This document shows, in pieces, positions 5,581 to 5,899 of a stretch of DNA of 5,899 nucleotides; position 1 is the stretch's first letter, and each line of letters starts with the position of its first letter. The stretch comes from Oscillospiraceae bacterium (GTDB lineage Bacteria; Bacillota; Clostridia; Oscillospirales; QAMX01), in the NCBI GenBank assembly GCA_902772625.1, contig CACYBP010000238.1, forward strand, positions 1 to 5,899. Direction: 5' to 3'. A program made the translations under genes and the position numbers. Under the pieces are notes generated by a model. The model saw only the letters and a program-made list of their open reading frames with translations, was not told the DNA's origin and did not search any database.

Positions 5581-5899
5581 GTGTTGAAAACCGTTTCCAC
5601 ACTCAGCCTGCCCGCCCGCCGCTTCGGCGAAGAGAAGGCCATCCGCATGCTGGCGGCGGCCGGCTTCGACGGATGCGACTGGAGCATGTTCTCCGCCAAA
5701 TACACCCGCTCCGATGGCTTTTTCAGCCTTCCCGGCTGGCGTGAGGAGGCGAAGGCCTATAAAAAGATCGCCGACGAGGAGGGCATCCCCTTCCTGCAGG
5801 CGCACGCCCCCTTCCCCTCCAACGTTCCCGGAGATCCCGCAAGAAGCGCCGAGATCAAGGAGACCATCCTCGGCTCCCTGGAGGCCTGCTCCATCGTGG
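5581..5899 (+). CDS. Sugar phosphate isomerase/epimerase-type TIM-barrel protein, N-terminal part
   Basis: The open frame begins with GTG at 5581, 8 nt after a strong GGGAGGT (5567-5573), and runs off the window after about 106 codons. The gene is partial and starts with GTG. The translation opens with LKTVSTLSLPARRFGEEKAI, then AAAGFDGCDWSM at about 25-36, matching the first strand and the 'GF(D/E)xxD' second strand of the xylose isomerase-like (AP endonuclease family 2) barrel. Next comes IPFLQAHAPFPS at about 69-80, with the conserved His of the third strand (HAPF), a substrate or metal-contact position in this family. EIKETILGSLEACSIVG follows, the usual helix before the next strand. The remaining metal ligands would be outside the window. 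It is divergent from the Gfo/Idh oxidoreductase. Enzymes of this fold isomerise or epimerise sugars, keto-sugars or inosose, or cleave glycosides oxidised at C3. Which applies here cannot be told. Confidence 0.85.
   Translation, partial: MLKTVSTLSLPARRFGEEKAIRMLAAAGFDGCDWSMFSAKYTRSDGFFSLPGWREEAKAYKKIADEEGIPFLQAHAPFPSNVPGDPARSAEIKETILGSLEACSIV

Noticed and set aside
5466..5805. Minus-strand frames opposite the TIM-barrel gene start
   Set aside because: The plus-strand frame has a promoter, strong Shine-Dalgarno and family motifs; the opposing frames overlap the divergent promoters and have none of these.
1..5899. CRISPR array, tRNA, rRNA, transposase or attachment site
   Set aside because: No regularly spaced repeats, no cloverleaf or rRNA-like sequence, and no transposase or integrase motif seen on either strand by eye.

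Overview
The window reads as accessory carbohydrate or sugar-acid catabolism from a GC-rich bacterium. Genes are compact and Shine-Dalgarno sites are strong (GGGAGGT, AGGAGG). The promoters are close to the sigma-70/sigma-A consensus: TTGACA-17-TATGAT, TTTACA-17-TATGAT, and TTGCGA-17-TAAAAT with an extended -10. A high-GC member of the Bacillota (gut Clostridia-like) fits this best, but no sequence here fixes the taxonomy.

Layout. (a) Positions 1-4026, minus strand: a probable five-gene operon. In transcription order it encodes an RraA-fold protein (4026-3127), an enolase-superfamily (mandelate racemase/muconate lactonizing type) sugar-acid dehydratase (3069-1705), a degenerate SDR without its cofactor loop and catalytic Lys (1664-969), an intact SDR (969-121), and the first 17 residues of a second enolase-superfamily protein resembling galactonate dehydratase (50-1, cut by the window edge). 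The operon starts at a near-consensus promoter at 4061-4089. (b) Positions 4027-4368: an intergenic region with that promoter and the Rho-independent terminator of the next gene. (c) Positions 4369-5427, minus strand: a Gfo/Idh/MocA NAD(P)-dependent oxidoreductase transcribed alone. (d) Positions 5428-5580: a divergent regulatory region with back-to-back promoters and a candidate operator. (e) Position 5581 to the end, plus strand: the N-terminal third or so of a sugar phosphate isomerase/epimerase-type TIM-barrel protein, starting at GTG.

How the genes may work together (inference). The SDR pair and the Gfo/Idh enzyme would oxidise a sugar, glycoside or sugar acid. The enolase-superfamily enzymes would dehydrate acid sugars to 2-keto-3-deoxy acids. 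The RraA-fold protein could act as an aldolase or decarboxylase on a 2-keto acid, giving pyruvate or a similar product. The TIM-barrel protein would isomerise or epimerise a (keto)sugar. No transporter, kinase or regulator is visible, so the substrate cannot be named. The most unusual element is the pseudo-SDR translationally coupled to an active SDR, which suggests an obligate heteromeric dehydrogenase.
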